From Actinomadura hallensis (GTDB lineage: Bacteria; Actinomycetota; Actinomycetes; Streptosporangiales; Streptosporangiaceae), in NCBI RefSeq assembly GCF_006716765.1, contig NZ_VFPO01000001.1:3162001-3226000 (forward strand): a DNA stretch of 64,000 nt, given 5' to 3'. Position 1 is the first letter of the stretch. The number at the start of each line of letters is the position of its first letter. Positions 54,892 through 63,965 of the stretch are shown here, in pieces. The notes below the pieces were generated by a model. It ran no database searches. It was not told the DNA's origin and was given only the letters and a program-made list of their open reading frames with translations. Made by a program: the position numbers and the translations under genes.

Positions 54892-56092
54892 GCCGCTGGC
54901 CGGGTTCGCCGTCGGCGTGACCGCGGCCCGCCGCCACGAGGAGCTCGCGACGCTCCTGGAACGCCGCGGCGCCCGGGTCGTGCCCGCGCCCGCCATCCGG
55001 CACGTCCCGCTGGCCGACGACGCCGAGCTGCTGAAGGCGACCCGCGTCTGCGTCGAAGAACCCCTGGACCACGTCGTCGTCACGACCGGGATCGGTTTCC
55101 GGGCGTGGCTGGAGGCGGCCGACGGGTGGGGGATGCGGGACGCCCTCGCCGCCCGGCTGGCCGAGGCCCGCATCGTGGCGCGCGGCCCCAAGGCCCGCGG
55201 CGCGATCCGCTCGGCGGGCCTGAGGGAACGCTGGTCGCCGGGGTCGGAGGAGTGCGCCGAGGTGATCGGGCGCCTGCTGCGCGAGGACCTGGCCGGCGCG
55301 AGGGTGGCGGTCCAGCTGTACGGGGAGCGGCATCCGGAGCTGACCGGCGCGCTGCGCGCCGCGGGCGCCGACGTCGTGGAGATCCCGGTGTACCGGTGGG
55401 CGCGGACCGAGGACCCCACGCCGCTGCGGCGCCTGATCGGGCAGGCCGTCGCGGGCACGGTCGACGCGATCACGTTCACCAGCGCGGCCGCGGTGGCCGT
55501 GACGCTGGCCGTCGCCGCCGAGGACGGGCTGGAGGACCCGCTGCTGGAGGCGATGCGCGGCCAGCTGGTCGCGGCGTGCGTCGGGCCGGTGACCGGCCGG
55601 GAGCTGGCCGGGCGCGGCGTCCCGGTCGTCCAGCCGGAGCGGGCCCGGCTCGGCGCGCTGGTGCGCACGCTGGCGGCGGAGCTGCCGCGCCGCCGGTCGC
55701 GGCGGCTGTCGGTGCGCGGGCTGACGCTGGAGCTGCGCGGGCACGCCGTCGTCCTGGACGGCCAGCTGCGGCCGATCGCGCCCGCGCCGATGGCGATCCT
55801 GCGGGCGCTGGCGCGGCGCCCCGGGCACGTGGTGTCGCGGGCGGAGCTGTGCGGCGTGCTGCCGAGCCGGCTCATGCCCGGCGGCGCCCCGGCCAGGGAC
55901 GGGTGGACGCGGGAGGCGCGCTCGCGGGAGGCCCGGCCGCAGGCCGACGAGCACGCGGTGGAGATGGCGGTGGCGCGGCTGAGGCGCGGCCTCGGCCGCC
56001 CGGGGATCGTGGAGACCGTCGTCAAGCGCGGGTACCGGCTGGCGTGCGACCCGCGCCTCGCCGACCGGCTTCCGGCGGGCGCCGGTGGCTGA
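54875..56092 (+). CDS. uroporphyrinogen-III synthase fused to a winged-helix domain
   Basis: A 405-residue fusion. The N-terminal 265 residues are a HemD-like fold (AGFAVGVTAARRHEELATLLERRGA; FTSAAAVAVTLAVA). Residues about 275-395 are an OmpR-type winged helix (LTLELRGHAVVLDG; VVSRAELCGVLP; VEMAVARLRRGLG; VVKRGYRLA). The same fusion is known as M. tuberculosis Rv0260c, beside nitrate or nitrite genes. It could make sirohaem precursor for nitrite reductase, sense tetrapyrrole, or regulate. Overlaps nirD by 17 bases and the chelatase by 8. Confidence 0.87.
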   Translation: MSTGSEPLAGFAVGVTAARRHEELATLLERRGARVVPAPAIRHVPLADDAELLKATRVCVEEPLDHVVVTTGIGFRAWLEAADGWGMRDALAARLAEARIVARGPKARGAIRSAGLRERWSPGSEECAEVIGRLLREDLAGARVAVQLYGERHPELTGALRAAGADVVEIPVYRWARTEDPTPLRRLIGQAVAGTVDAITFTSAAAVAVTLAVAAEDGLEDPLLEAMRGQLVAACVGPVTGRELAGRGVPVVQPERARLGALVRTLAAELPRRRSRRLSVRGLTLELRGHAVVLDGQLRPIAPAPMAILRALARRPGHVVSRAELCGVLPSRLMPGGAPARDGWTREARSREARPQADEHAVEMAVARLRRGLGRPGIVETVVKRGYRLACDPRLADRLPAGAGG

Positions 56093-56945
56093 CGGGACCG
56101 CCGCGGGCGGGCCGGTGCTCGACGGAGCGGGCGCCGGCGACGGGGACGCCCCGGCGCTGCTGGCCGTCGCGCACGGCACCCGGGACCCGGCCGGGCCCGC
56201 CGCCGTCCGGGCGCTGCTCGGCCTGGTGCGGCCCGGCCTGCGGGTCGTCGAGGCCTACGGCGAGCTCGCGGCGCCGTCGCTGGAGGACGCCGCGGCCGGG
56301 CTGGGCGGCGGCCCGGCGGTCGTGGTCCCGCTGCTGCTGGCGCGCGGCTACCACGCGCTGATCGACTTCCCGGAACGGGCCGGCCGGGCGCTGCCGCACG
56401 CGGTGACGGCCCGGCCGCTCGGCCCGGACCCCCTGCTGGCCGCCACGCTGGCCGACACGCTCGCGGGCGCGCTCACCGGCGCGCCGGACGGTGCGGCGCC
56501 GGGTGAGACGGCGGATGCGGCGGGGCGGCCGGGCAGGGCTCTCCCGCCGCGCCCGGACGCCGTGGTCCTCGGTGCGGCGGGGTCCGCCGATCCGGCGGGC
56601 ACGGCCGACGTGCGGGCGGCGGCGCGGCTGCTCGCGCGCCGGCTCGCGGCGGAGCCGGGCGGGGACGCGGCCGGGGAGCCGCGGCGGTGCGTCCCGCACG
56701 GCTTCGTCGCCGGGGCCGGACCCGCGCTGGACGCGGTCGTGGCGGGGCTGCGGCGCGGCGGCGCCGATCGCGTGGCGGTCGCGTCCTACCTGCTGGCGCC
56801 CGGCCGCTTCCACGACCGGATGGCGGCGTGCGGCGCGGACGTGGTCGCCCCGCCGATCGGGGCGCACCCGGCCGTGGCCCGCCTGGTCCTGCGCCGCTAC
56901 GACGAGGCCCGCAGGCACCTGGAGACCGCCGTCGCGATGCGCTGA
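56085..56945 (+). CDS. sirohydrochlorin ferrochelatase-type (CbiX/SirB) protein
   Basis: A 286-residue class-II chelatase. The active histidine near the start (LLAVAHGTRDPAG) and a second in GYHALIDFPERAG define the metal site; two CbiX-like halves are visible, the second around 190-280. It inserts iron (for sirohaem) or cobalt into sirohydrochlorin. Placed after nirD and the HemD fusion, sirohaem for nitrite reductase is the sensible reading. GTG start overlaps the previous stop. Confidence 0.85.
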   Translation: MADGTAAGGPVLDGAGAGDGDAPALLAVAHGTRDPAGPAAVRALLGLVRPGLRVVEAYGELAAPSLEDAAAGLGGGPAVVVPLLLARGYHALIDFPERAGRALPHAVTARPLGPDPLLAATLADTLAGALTGAPDGAAPGETADAAGRPGRALPPRPDAVVLGAAGSADPAGTADVRAAARLLARRLAAEPGGDAAGEPRRCVPHGFVAGAGPALDAVVAGLRRGGADRVAVASYLLAPGRFHDRMAACGADVVAPPIGAHPAVARLVLRRYDEARRHLETAVAMR

Positions 56946-57031
56946 CCGGCCGTGTCTCCCCCCTCGTCGTCTCTCGTCGGCGACCTCCCCGTGCCGGGGA
57001 CGGGGCGTATGCTCCAACCGGAGGGAGGCCC

Positions 57032-58015
57032 ATGCCTGACGGGGGACCGGCCGTCGAGGTCGACGGCCTGAGCAAGACCTTCGGTGACGTGGAGGCCGTG
57101 CGGGGGATCGAGTTCACCGTCCGGCCGGGGGAGATCTTCGGGTTCCTCGGCCCGAACGGCGCGGGCAAGTCCACCACGATCAGCATGCTGTGCACGCTGC
57201 TGAGGCCGACCGGCGGCCGCGCCCTGGTCGCCGGGCACGACGTGGTCCGCGAGCGCGACGACGTGCGCCGCAACATCGGGCTGGTGTTCCAGGACACCAC
57301 CCTCGACGGCTACCTGACGGGCGAGCAGAACCTGCGCTTCCACGCCGAGCTGTACGGGGTGCCGCGGTCGGTGATGCGCGAGCGCATGCGGCAGGTGCTG
57401 GAGATGGTCGGGCTGTGGGACCGGCGCCGCGACCTGGTGCAGACCTACTCCGGCGGCATGAAGCGGCGCCTGGAGATCGCGCGCGGGCTGCTGCACTCGC
57501 CGCGCGTGCTGTTCCTCGACGAGCCGACCGTCGGCCTGGACCCGCAGACCCGCGCGTCGATCTGGGACTACATCCGGCAGCTCCAGGCCGCCGAGGAGAT
57601 CACGATCTTCATGACGACGCACTACATGGACGAGGCCGAGTTCTGCGACAGGATCGCGATCATGGACCAGGGGACGATCGTGGCGCTGGACACGCCCGAG
57701 GCGCTCAAGGCCGGCATCGGCGAGGACCGGGTGCGCATCGAGACCACCGACGACGAGGCCGCGATCGCCGCGATCCGGGAGCGGTTCGGGCTGGAGGCGG
57801 GGGTGTCCGAGGGCGCCGTCGCCTTCTCGGTCGCGTCCGGAGAGGCGTTCGTGCCGCGGCTGTTCGCCGAGCTCGGCGTCCCGATCCGCTCGGTGCACGT
57901 GTCGCGTCCGTCGCTGGACGACGTGTTCATGTCGTTCACCGGCACGACGATCCGGGACGCCGAGGCCGGTGCCGGCGACCGCAACAGGGCGGTGATGCGG
58001 GCGATGCGGAGATGA
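57032..58015 (+). CDS. ABC transporter ATPase, DrrA family
   Basis: A 327-residue ATPase: Walker [10 protein letters not shown] (about 39-47), signature YSGGMKRR (about 140), Walker [13 protein letters not shown], then a DrrA-type C-terminal domain with [13 protein letters not shown] and [12 protein letters not shown]. It energises export by the permease that follows. GGAGGGAGG sits right before the ATG at 57032, which is why this start is preferred over upstream ones. Its stop overlaps the permease ATG. Family members export drugs or lipids; the substrate is unknown. Confidence 0.92.
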   Translation: MPDGGPAVEVDGLSKTFGDVEAVRGIEFTVRPGEIFGFLGPNGAGKSTTISMLCTLLRPTGGRALVAGHDVVRERDDVRRNIGLVFQDTTLDGYLTGEQNLRFHAELYGVPRSVMRERMRQVLEMVGLWDRRRDLVQTYSGGMKRRLEIARGLLHSPRVLFLDEPTVGLDPQTRASIWDYIRQLQAAEEITIFMTTHYMDEAEFCDRIAIMDQGTIVALDTPEALKAGIGEDRVRIETTDDEAAIAAIRERFGLEAGVSEGAVAFSVASGEAFVPRLFAELGVPIRSVHVSRPSLDDVFMSFTGTTIRDAEAGAGDRNRAVMRAMRR

Positions 58016-58908
58016 GCGCGCCGAGCGAGCCCGGCGCGGGGACGGGTGCGGCCGCCGGGGTCGTCCGCGTCCGGGTGCCCGAGCCCGGCCTGCGGCAGGA
58101 CGTGCGCGCCGTGAAGATCGTCCTGCACCGGGAGCTGCTGCGGTTCTGGCGCGACAAGCTGCGGATGGTGTCGGGCCTGGTGCAGCCGGTGCTGTGGCTG
58201 CTGGTCATGGGCACCGGCCTGTCGAACCTGATGGCGACCGGGGGAGCGGGCAGCGGCGTCGACCTGCGGACGTTCATCTTCCCCGGCGTGTGCGCGATGT
58301 CGGTGATGTTCACCGCGATGTTCTCCGCCGGGTCGATCGTGTGGGACCGCGAGTTCGGGTTCCTGCGCGAGATGCTCGTCGCGCCGGTCAGCCGCAGCGC
58401 CATCGTGATCGGCAAGTGCATCGGCGGGGCGCTGGTGGCGACCCTGCAGGGCGCGGTGATCGTGGCGCTCGCGGGCCTGGCCGGCGTCCCCTACGACCCG
58501 CTGCTGCTGGCCGAGCTGGTCGCGATGATGTTCCTCGGGGCGTTCGCGCTGACCGGGTTCGGCGTCATGATGGCCGCGCGGATCACGCAGATGCAGTCGT
58601 TCTTCGCCGTCATGCAGATGGCGATGCTGCCGATGATGTTCCTGTCGGGGGCGCTGTACCCGCTGCACGGGCTGCCGGCGTGGCTGAGCGTGCTGACCAA
58701 GCTGAACCCGCTCACCTACGCCGTCGACCCGATGCGCCAGGCGGTGTTCGCGCGCCTCGACCTGTCGCCCGCCCTGCAGAAGACGTTCAGCTCGGGGGTG
58801 ACGTGGAACGGGTGGCTCGTCCCGGTGTGGCTGGAGCTTCTCATCGTGGCGGGCATGGGCGTCGTGCTGATGGCCGTGGCGATCCTGCAGTTCCGCCGCG
58901 CCGAATGA
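58012..58908 (+). CDS. ABC-2 type exporter permease, DrrB family
   Basis: A 298-residue membrane permease with six transmembrane helices and the ABC-2 pattern WDREFGFLREMLVAPVSR and MFLSGALYPLHGLP. It pairs with the ATPase encoded just upstream (ATGA overlap) to form a DrrAB-like efflux pump. No regulator or biosynthetic gene is linked, so the exported compound is not known. A very strong hairpin follows. Confidence 0.92.
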   Translation: MSAPSEPGAGTGAAAGVVRVRVPEPGLRQDVRAVKIVLHRELLRFWRDKLRMVSGLVQPVLWLLVMGTGLSNLMATGGAGSGVDLRTFIFPGVCAMSVMFTAMFSAGSIVWDREFGFLREMLVAPVSRSAIVIGKCIGGALVATLQGAVIVALAGLAGVPYDPLLLAELVAMMFLGAFALTGFGVMMAARITQMQSFFAVMQMAMLPMMFLSGALYPLHGLPAWLSVLTKLNPLTYAVDPMRQAVFARLDLSPALQKTFSSGVTWNGWLVPVWLELLIVAGMGVVLMAVAILQFRRAE

Positions 58909-59004
58909 CCGTGCGTGAAGAACCGTGCCCGGACGCCCGGACGGCTCCGGCGAGGCATGCGGCGGGCATGGGCCGGCGGGGCCGCGCCCGCCCGTGAACG
59001 GCGA

Positions 59005-59035
59005 GGGGCCCGCCGGACGGTGTCCGGCGGGCCCC
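59005..59035. terminator. bidirectional terminator hairpin
   Basis: A perfect 14-bp stem (59005-59018 with 59022-59035) with a GGT loop, between the convergent permease and sigma-factor genes. Because it is symmetrical it can stop both transcripts. Confidence 0.85.
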
Positions 59036-59054
59036 TGCCGCGTGCGTCGGCGGG

Positions 59055-60509
59055 TCAGACCGCGAAGTCCAGCAGCGGGTGGGCGTTGCTGGGGTGCCGC
59101 AGCTTCGACAGCGACTCCTTCTCCAGCTGGCGGATCCGCTCGCGGGTCAGCCCGAGGGCCTTGCCGATCTCGTCGAGGGTGCGGGGCGTCCCGTCGTACA
59201 GCCCGAACCGCATCGACATGATCTTGGCCTCGCGGGGGGACAGGACGTCCAGGGTGCGGCGCAGCTGGTCGGCCATCAGCTGCCGGTCGACCAGCTCGGA
59301 CGCCTCGGGCATGTCGGTGTCCTCGATGAGGTCGCCGATGCGGGTCTCGCCGTCCTCGCCGATGGTGGAGTCCAGGCTGATCGGCTGGCGGCTGGTGCGC
59401 AGCAGCTCCCGGATCTGCTCGGGCGTCCTGTCCAGCTCGGGCGCCAGCTCCTCGGGGGTGGGCTCGCGGCCGAGCCGCTGGTGCATGTCGCGCTCGACGC
59501 GGCTGAGCTTGCTCAGCATCTCCAGGACGTGGACGGGCAGCCGGATGGTGCGGGCCGAGTCGGCGAACCCGCGCTGGATCGCCTGCCGGATCCACCACAT
59601 CGCGTACGTGGAGAACTTGTAGCCCTTGGAGTAGTCGAACTTCTCCACCGCGCGGATCAGGCCCAGGTTGCCCTCCTGCACGACGTCCAGCAGCGACAGG
59701 CCGCGGTCGGAGTACTTCTTGGCGACCGACACCACGAGCCGCAGGTTGGCCTCGAGCATGTGGGCCTTGGCGCGGCGGCCGTCGGCGGCGATCCACTCCA
59801 GGTCGGCGCGCAGGTCGTCGGGGACGTCCTCGTTCTCCAGCTTGTGCTCGGCGTACAGGCCGGCCTCGATCCGCTTGGCGAGTTCGACCTCCTGCTCCGC
59901 GGTGAGCAGCTGGCGGCGCCCGATGGCCTTGAGGTAGGTGTGGACCGAGTCGCCCATCGTGGTCGACTGGTCGTCCAGGTCGGCCGTCCCGCCGCCCGTG
60001 AACTCGGTGTCGGTGTCGCCGTCGGCGGTGTCCGCGAAGCCGGTGTCGGTGCTCCCCGTGTGGGCGCTCCCGGTGTCGGCGGCCTGGACCTCGGTGACCT
60101 CGAACTCCTCGTCGGCGACGGCGCCGGTGCTCTTGCCGGTGCTCTCGGGGGCGTCCTTCGCGGCGCGCCTGCCCGTGCTCTTCCGGGCGCCCTTGCCGGC
60201 GGTCTTCGCGGCCGTCCTGCGGGTGCGCTTCTGGGTTCCGGACGTCGCCTGGGCGGTGTCCCCTCCGTCGTGGTCGGCTGCCGCTGCCATCTTGCGGACG
60301 GTGTCGGACTCGCCGGCGAGGCTGATGCCGGCCTCGGACAGCTCGCGCAGGATGGAGCGGCCCTGGGCCGGGCTGATTCCGGCGGTCTCGAAGGCCCCCC
60401 TCACCTCGTCGAGCGAGAGGCGCCCTTGGGCGCGGCCACGCTTGAGGAGGTCGTCGAGCGCGGGACCCGCCGACTCCGTGAGCGGGGTCTCGACGGCGCT
60501 TCGCGGCAT
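59055..60509 (-). CDS. RpoD-family RNA polymerase sigma factor (SigA/HrdB-like)
   Basis: A 484-residue sigma-70 factor. An N-terminal region 1.1-like helix bundle (about 10-65) is followed by a basic Lys/Arg-Thr-Ala stretch and an acidic Thr/Asp-rich linker (about 75-165). Regions 1.2 to 4 come next, including the -10 recognition [17 protein letters not shown] and region 4.2 [20 protein letters not shown]. It recognises promoters for RNA polymerase. The C-terminus ([13 protein letters not shown]) differs from the usual HPSRSQ...DYLD of the principal sigma, so it may be either the principal or a group-2 factor. ATG 60509 follows GGAGGGGGG. Confidence 0.92.
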   Translation of the reverse strand: MPRSAVETPLTESAGPALDDLLKRGRAQGRLSLDEVRGAFETAGISPAQGRSILRELSEAGISLAGESDTVRKMAAAADHDGGDTAQATSGTQKRTRRTAAKTAGKGARKSTGRRAAKDAPESTGKSTGAVADEEFEVTEVQAADTGSAHTGSTDTGFADTADGDTDTEFTGGGTADLDDQSTTMGDSVHTYLKAIGRRQLLTAEQEVELAKRIEAGLYAEHKLENEDVPDDLRADLEWIAADGRRAKAHMLEANLRLVVSVAKKYSDRGLSLLDVVQEGNLGLIRAVEKFDYSKGYKFSTYAMWWIRQAIQRGFADSARTIRLPVHVLEMLSKLSRVERDMHQRLGREPTPEELAPELDRTPEQIRELLRTSRQPISLDSTIGEDGETRIGDLIEDTDMPEASELVDRQLMADQLRRTLDVLSPREAKIMSMRFGLYDGTPRTLDEIGKALGLTRERIRQLEKESLSKLRHPSNAHPLLDFAV

Positions 60510-60718
60510 GGGGACACCCCCCTCCCTTCGGTGTGTGAGTGCGGCGCGGATTGTTGTTGTTCGCTGGTGGCGCACGCACTTAACGGAACGTCGCGCGGCC
60601 GGGTTCTTGTTCCCGGAGCGGGGCTCCGGCGGCCTGCGGGGATTCGTGGAGGAGCGGTCCGGAAGGACCGTGATGCCCTCCCGGACGGTGTTCACGCGAC
60701 TCTGGGCGCTCCAGTCCA
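60510..60718 (-). other. sigma-factor 5' leader
   Basis: About 209 bases between the shared motif and the sigma ATG. The frame is open upstream to a TTG at 60719 but without homology. I take it as leader RNA. I see no clear riboswitch. Confidence 0.45.
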
Positions 60719-60736
60719 ACCTTACTACGTAAAGGG
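60719..60736 (-). promoter_or_regulatory. sigma-factor upstream motif (shared with tetR)
   Basis: ACCTTACTACGTAAAGGG on the plus strand, with core TTAC-TAC-GTAA. On the minus strand it supplies TAAGGT, a TANNNT -10. It differs at one base from the motif at 48037-48054. Transcription would begin near 60,712. Confidence 0.6.
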
Positions 60737-60755
60737 TCCGGGTCGCAGGCTGACC

Positions 60756-61925
60756 TCAGGTAACGGGCGACGCCAGCCGGGCCCGGTCCGGTTTTCCACT
60801 GGGCAACAGCGGGATGGCCTCCACCAGTTCCAGCTCGCGCGGGGCGGCGTGCGCGGGCATCGTCTCACGGACGAAGGCCCTCAGTTCGGTCAGCTCGGGC
60901 GGGGCGGGGGCGTCGGGAGAGGGCACGACGACGGCGGTGACCCGCTCGCCCCACTCCGGATCGGGCCGTCCGACCACCACGACGTCGCGGACCGCGGGGT
61001 GGCGGGACAGGACGGCGGCGACCTCGCCCGCCACCACCTTCTCCCCGCCGGTGTTGATCACGTCGTCGACCCGGCCGCGGACGCGGAGCCGGCCGTCCTC
61101 CATGGCGCCGAGGTCCTGTGTGACGAACCACTCACCGTCCATGGCGGCGGCGGTGTCCTCGGGCCGCAGCCGGTAGCCGGTGAACAGCGACGGGCCCGCG
61201 AGGCGGATACGGCCGTCGTCGCCGACCTCCGCGCGCATGCCCGGCAGCGGCGTCCCGTCGTAGACGCAGCCGCCGCTGGTCTCGCTCATCCCGTAGGTGG
61301 TGAAGATCCGCGCGCCGCGGGCGCGGGCCTCGGCGAGCAGGCCGGGCGCGGCGGCGGCGCCGCCGAGCAGGATCGTCCCGGTCCGGGACAGGTCGGCGCC
61401 GGCGTCCAGCAGGCGCCGCAGCTGCGTCGGCACCAGCGACACGTGCGCGCCGGGCGCCGCGGCCACCGCGGCGGGGTCGAAGCGGGGCGTGATGATCGGC
61501 TCGGTGCCGGCGACGAGGGAGCGCACGAGGACCTGCACGCCGGAGATGTGGCTGGTGGGCACGCAGCACAGCCACCGGTCGCCGGGCGCGGCCCCGATGC
61601 GGGCGAGGGTCCCCTCGGCGGAGTGCCGCAGCGCGGCGGCCGCCAGCTCGACGAACTTGGGCGGGCCGGTGGAGCCGGAGGTGGCGATCAGCACGGCGGT
61701 GCCGTCCGCGACGGGGACGCGCCCGCCGCGCGGGTCGTGCGGGACGATCCCGTCGGGCGTCTCGACCGCGTCGGGCGCGAGGGCGTCCAGGAGGCGGCCG
61801 AGCGCGGGCCGGGGCAGGCCGGGCGGCAGCGGGCAGATCGCCGGTCCGCCGTCGAGGGCGTCCGCGAGGGCCCGCAGCAGCCGGGGCCCGGGCGGCAGAA
61901 CGGCGGCGTGCAGTGGGCGATTCAT
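60756..61925 (-). CDS. menE: o-succinylbenzoate-CoA ligase MenE
   Basis: A 389-residue ANL ligase that activates o-succinylbenzoate with CoA in menaquinone synthesis. The adenylation motif ATSGSTGPPK (about 79-88), the TYGMSETSGG motif and the final lysine in PSGKPDRAR are in place. It is compact, as actinobacterial MenE usually is. The ATG at 61925 is preferred over one at 61958. It reads opposite to menB, menC and menD, with which it completes the pathway. Confidence 0.92.
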   Translation of the reverse strand: MNRPLHAAVLPPGPRLLRALADALDGGPAICPLPPGLPRPALGRLLDALAPDAVETPDGIVPHDPRGGRVPVADGTAVLIATSGSTGPPKFVELAAAALRHSAEGTLARIGAAPGDRWLCCVPTSHISGVQVLVRSLVAGTEPIITPRFDPAAVAAAPGAHVSLVPTQLRRLLDAGADLSRTGTILLGGAAAAPGLLAEARARGARIFTTYGMSETSGGCVYDGTPLPGMRAEVGDDGRIRLAGPSLFTGYRLRPEDTAAAMDGEWFVTQDLGAMEDGRLRVRGRVDDVINTGGEKVVAGEVAAVLSRHPAVRDVVVVGRPDPEWGERVTAVVVPSPDAPAPPELTELRAFVRETMPAHAAPRELELVEAIPLLPSGKPDRARLASPVT

Positions 61926-62038
61926 GATCTCATCAGGGTAGACGACCCCGCTGAACACGTTCGAAATCCGGGCGGGTTGAATGGGACGGGCGGCCCGGGC
62001 CCCCGCCGGCGCGACCGCCCCCCAGGCGAGAGGAATAC

Positions 62039-62947
62039 GTGGGAATCATGGTCTCTGAGCTGTTCGACGCGGACGCGTGGAAAGAGGTCGAGGGCTTCGA
62101 CTTCACCGACATCACCTACCACCGGGCCGTGGACCACGGCACGGTGCGGGTGGCGTTCAACCGTCCCGAGGTGCGCAACGCGTTCCGCCCCCACACGGTG
62201 GACGAGCTGTACCGGGCGCTGGACCACGCGCGGATGTCGAGCGACGTCGGGTGCGTGCTGCTGACCGGCAACGGGCCCTCGCCCAAGGACGGCGGGTGGG
62301 CGTTCTGCTCGGGCGGCGACCAGCGCATCCGCGGCAAGGACGGCTACAAGTACGCCGAGGGGGAGACCTCGGACACGATCGACCCGGCGCGGGCGGGGCG
62401 GCTGCACATCCTGGAGGTGCAGCGGCTGATCCGCTTCATGGGCAAGGTCGTCATCTGCGTGGTGCCGGGCTGGGCCGCGGGCGGCGGGCACAGCCTGCAC
62501 GTGGTGTCGGACCTCACCATCGCCAGCCGGGAGCACGCCCGGTTCAAGCAGACCGACGCGGACGTGGCGAGCTTCGACGGCGGCTTCGGGTCGGCGTACC
62601 TGGCGCGGCAGGTCGGGCAGAAGTTCGCCCGCGAGATCTTCTTCCTCGGCGACGAGTACGACGCGGAGGCCGCGCACCGGATGGGCATGGTGAACGCGGT
62701 CGTCCCGCACGCCGAGCTGGAGGCGACGGCGCTGGAGTGGGCCCGCAAGGTCAACGGGAAGAGCCCGACGGCGCAGCGGATGCTGAAGTTCGCGTTCAAC
62801 CTGGTCGACGACGGCCTGGTCGGGCAGCAGGTGTTCGCGGGGGAGGCGACGCGGCTGGCGTACGGCACCGACGAGGCCGCCGAGGGCCGCGACGCGTTCC
62901 TGGAGAAGCGCGATCCCGACTGGTCGCCCTACCCGTGGTACTACTAA
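62039..62947 (+). CDS. menB: 1,4-dihydroxy-2-naphthoyl-CoA synthase MenB
   Basis: A 302-residue crotonase-fold enzyme that closes o-succinylbenzoyl-CoA into the naphthoate ring. Typical MenB segments are present: CSGGDQRIRG (oxyanion hole), PGWAAGGGHSLHVV and the C-terminal PDWSPYPWYY. GTG at 62039 has GAGAGG at a good distance; an ATG at 62048 is an alternative. Gives way to menC after about 70 bases. Confidence 0.96.
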   Translation: MGIMVSELFDADAWKEVEGFDFTDITYHRAVDHGTVRVAFNRPEVRNAFRPHTVDELYRALDHARMSSDVGCVLLTGNGPSPKDGGWAFCSGGDQRIRGKDGYKYAEGETSDTIDPARAGRLHILEVQRLIRFMGKVVICVVPGWAAGGGHSLHVVSDLTIASREHARFKQTDADVASFDGGFGSAYLARQVGQKFAREIFFLGDEYDAEAAHRMGMVNAVVPHAELEATALEWARKVNGKSPTAQRMLKFAFNLVDDGLVGQQVFAGEATRLAYGTDEAAEGRDAFLEKRDPDWSPYPWYY

Positions 62948-63014
62948 GTGTTCGAACGCACGGTGTGATCCGGAATACCGTGATTCGTCGTCGCAGGTCT
63001 GGGGGGTCTGGCGG

Positions 63015-63965
63015 GTGCGGGTCTACTCCATCCCGATGCGGACGCGGTTCCGCGGTGTCACGCGGCGGGAGGGCGCCCTGATCCAGGGCCCCGCCGGCTG
63101 GGGGGAGTTCTCGCCGTTTCCCGAGTACGGCCCGGCCGAGTGCGCCCGCTGGCTCGCCGCGGCCCGCGAGGCCGCCCATGACGGCTGGCCGGCGCCGGTC
63201 CGCGACACGGTCCCGGTGAACGCGACGATCCCGGCGGTCGGCCCGGAGCGGGCGTACGCGATGGCACGTGACTCCGGCTGCCGCACCGCCAAGGTGAAGG
63301 TCGCCGAGCGCGGCCAGACCGACGCCGACGACCTCGCTCGGGTGGAGGCGGTCCGCGACGCGCTCGGCCCCGGCGGGAAGGTGCGGGTGGACGTGAACGG
63401 CGCCTGGGACGTCGACCACGCGGCCCGCATGATCCGGGCGCTGGACCGCTGGGAGCTGGAGTACGTCGAGCAGCCCTGCGCGACCCTGGAGGAGCTGGCG
63501 CTGGTGCGGCGGCGGGTGGACGTGCCGGTCGCGGCCGACGAGTCGATCCGCCGCGCCGAGGATCCGCTGCGGGTGCGGGCGGCGGGCGCCGCGGACGTGG
63601 CGGTGCTGAAGGTGCAGCCGCTGGGCGGGGTCGCCGCGGCGCTGCGGGTCGCGGAGGCGTGCGGGCTGCCGGTCGTGGTGTCCAGCGCCGTGGAGACGTC
63701 GGTGGGGCTGGCGGCGGGCGTGGCGCTGGCGGCGGCGCTGCCGGACCTGCCGTACGCGTGCGGGCTGGGGACACTGCCGCTGCTGGAGGGCGACGTCGTC
63801 CGGGATCCGCTGGAGCCGGTGGCGGGGGAGATCGAGGTGCGGCGTCCGGTGGTGGACGAGGAGGCGCTGCGGCGCTGGGAGGCGCCGGACGCGGCGTGGC
63901 GGGAGCGGGCGGCGGCCGCGCAGGCGCATCTGGGCGGTCCCGAGGTGATCGGGGCGGCGCCGTGA
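63015..63965 (+). CDS. menC: o-succinylbenzoate synthase MenC
   Basis: A 316-residue enolase-superfamily enzyme that dehydrates SHCHC to o-succinylbenzoate. The catalytic lysine pair is in AKVKVAERG (about 91-99) and VAVLKVQPLGG (about 195). Metal ligands are in RVDVNGAWD, EYVEQP and VAADES. GTG start. Its stop overlaps the next GTG (GTGA), coupling it to menD. Confidence 0.94.
   Translation: MRVYSIPMRTRFRGVTRREGALIQGPAGWGEFSPFPEYGPAECARWLAAAREAAHDGWPAPVRDTVPVNATIPAVGPERAYAMARDSGCRTAKVKVAERGQTDADDLARVEAVRDALGPGGKVRVDVNGAWDVDHAARMIRALDRWELEYVEQPCATLEELALVRRRVDVPVAADESIRRAEDPLRVRAAGAADVAVLKVQPLGGVAAALRVAEACGLPVVVSSAVETSVGLAAGVALAAALPDLPYACGLGTLPLLEGDVVRDPLEPVAGEIEVRRPVVDEEALRRWEAPDAAWRERAAAAQAHLGGPEVIGAAP

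Noticed and set aside
61961-61980. Possible LexA (SOS) box GAACACGTTC
   Set aside because: The spacer between GAAC and GTTC is two bases rather than four, and menE is not an SOS gene. The TTCGAA near 62,950 was rejected for the same reason.
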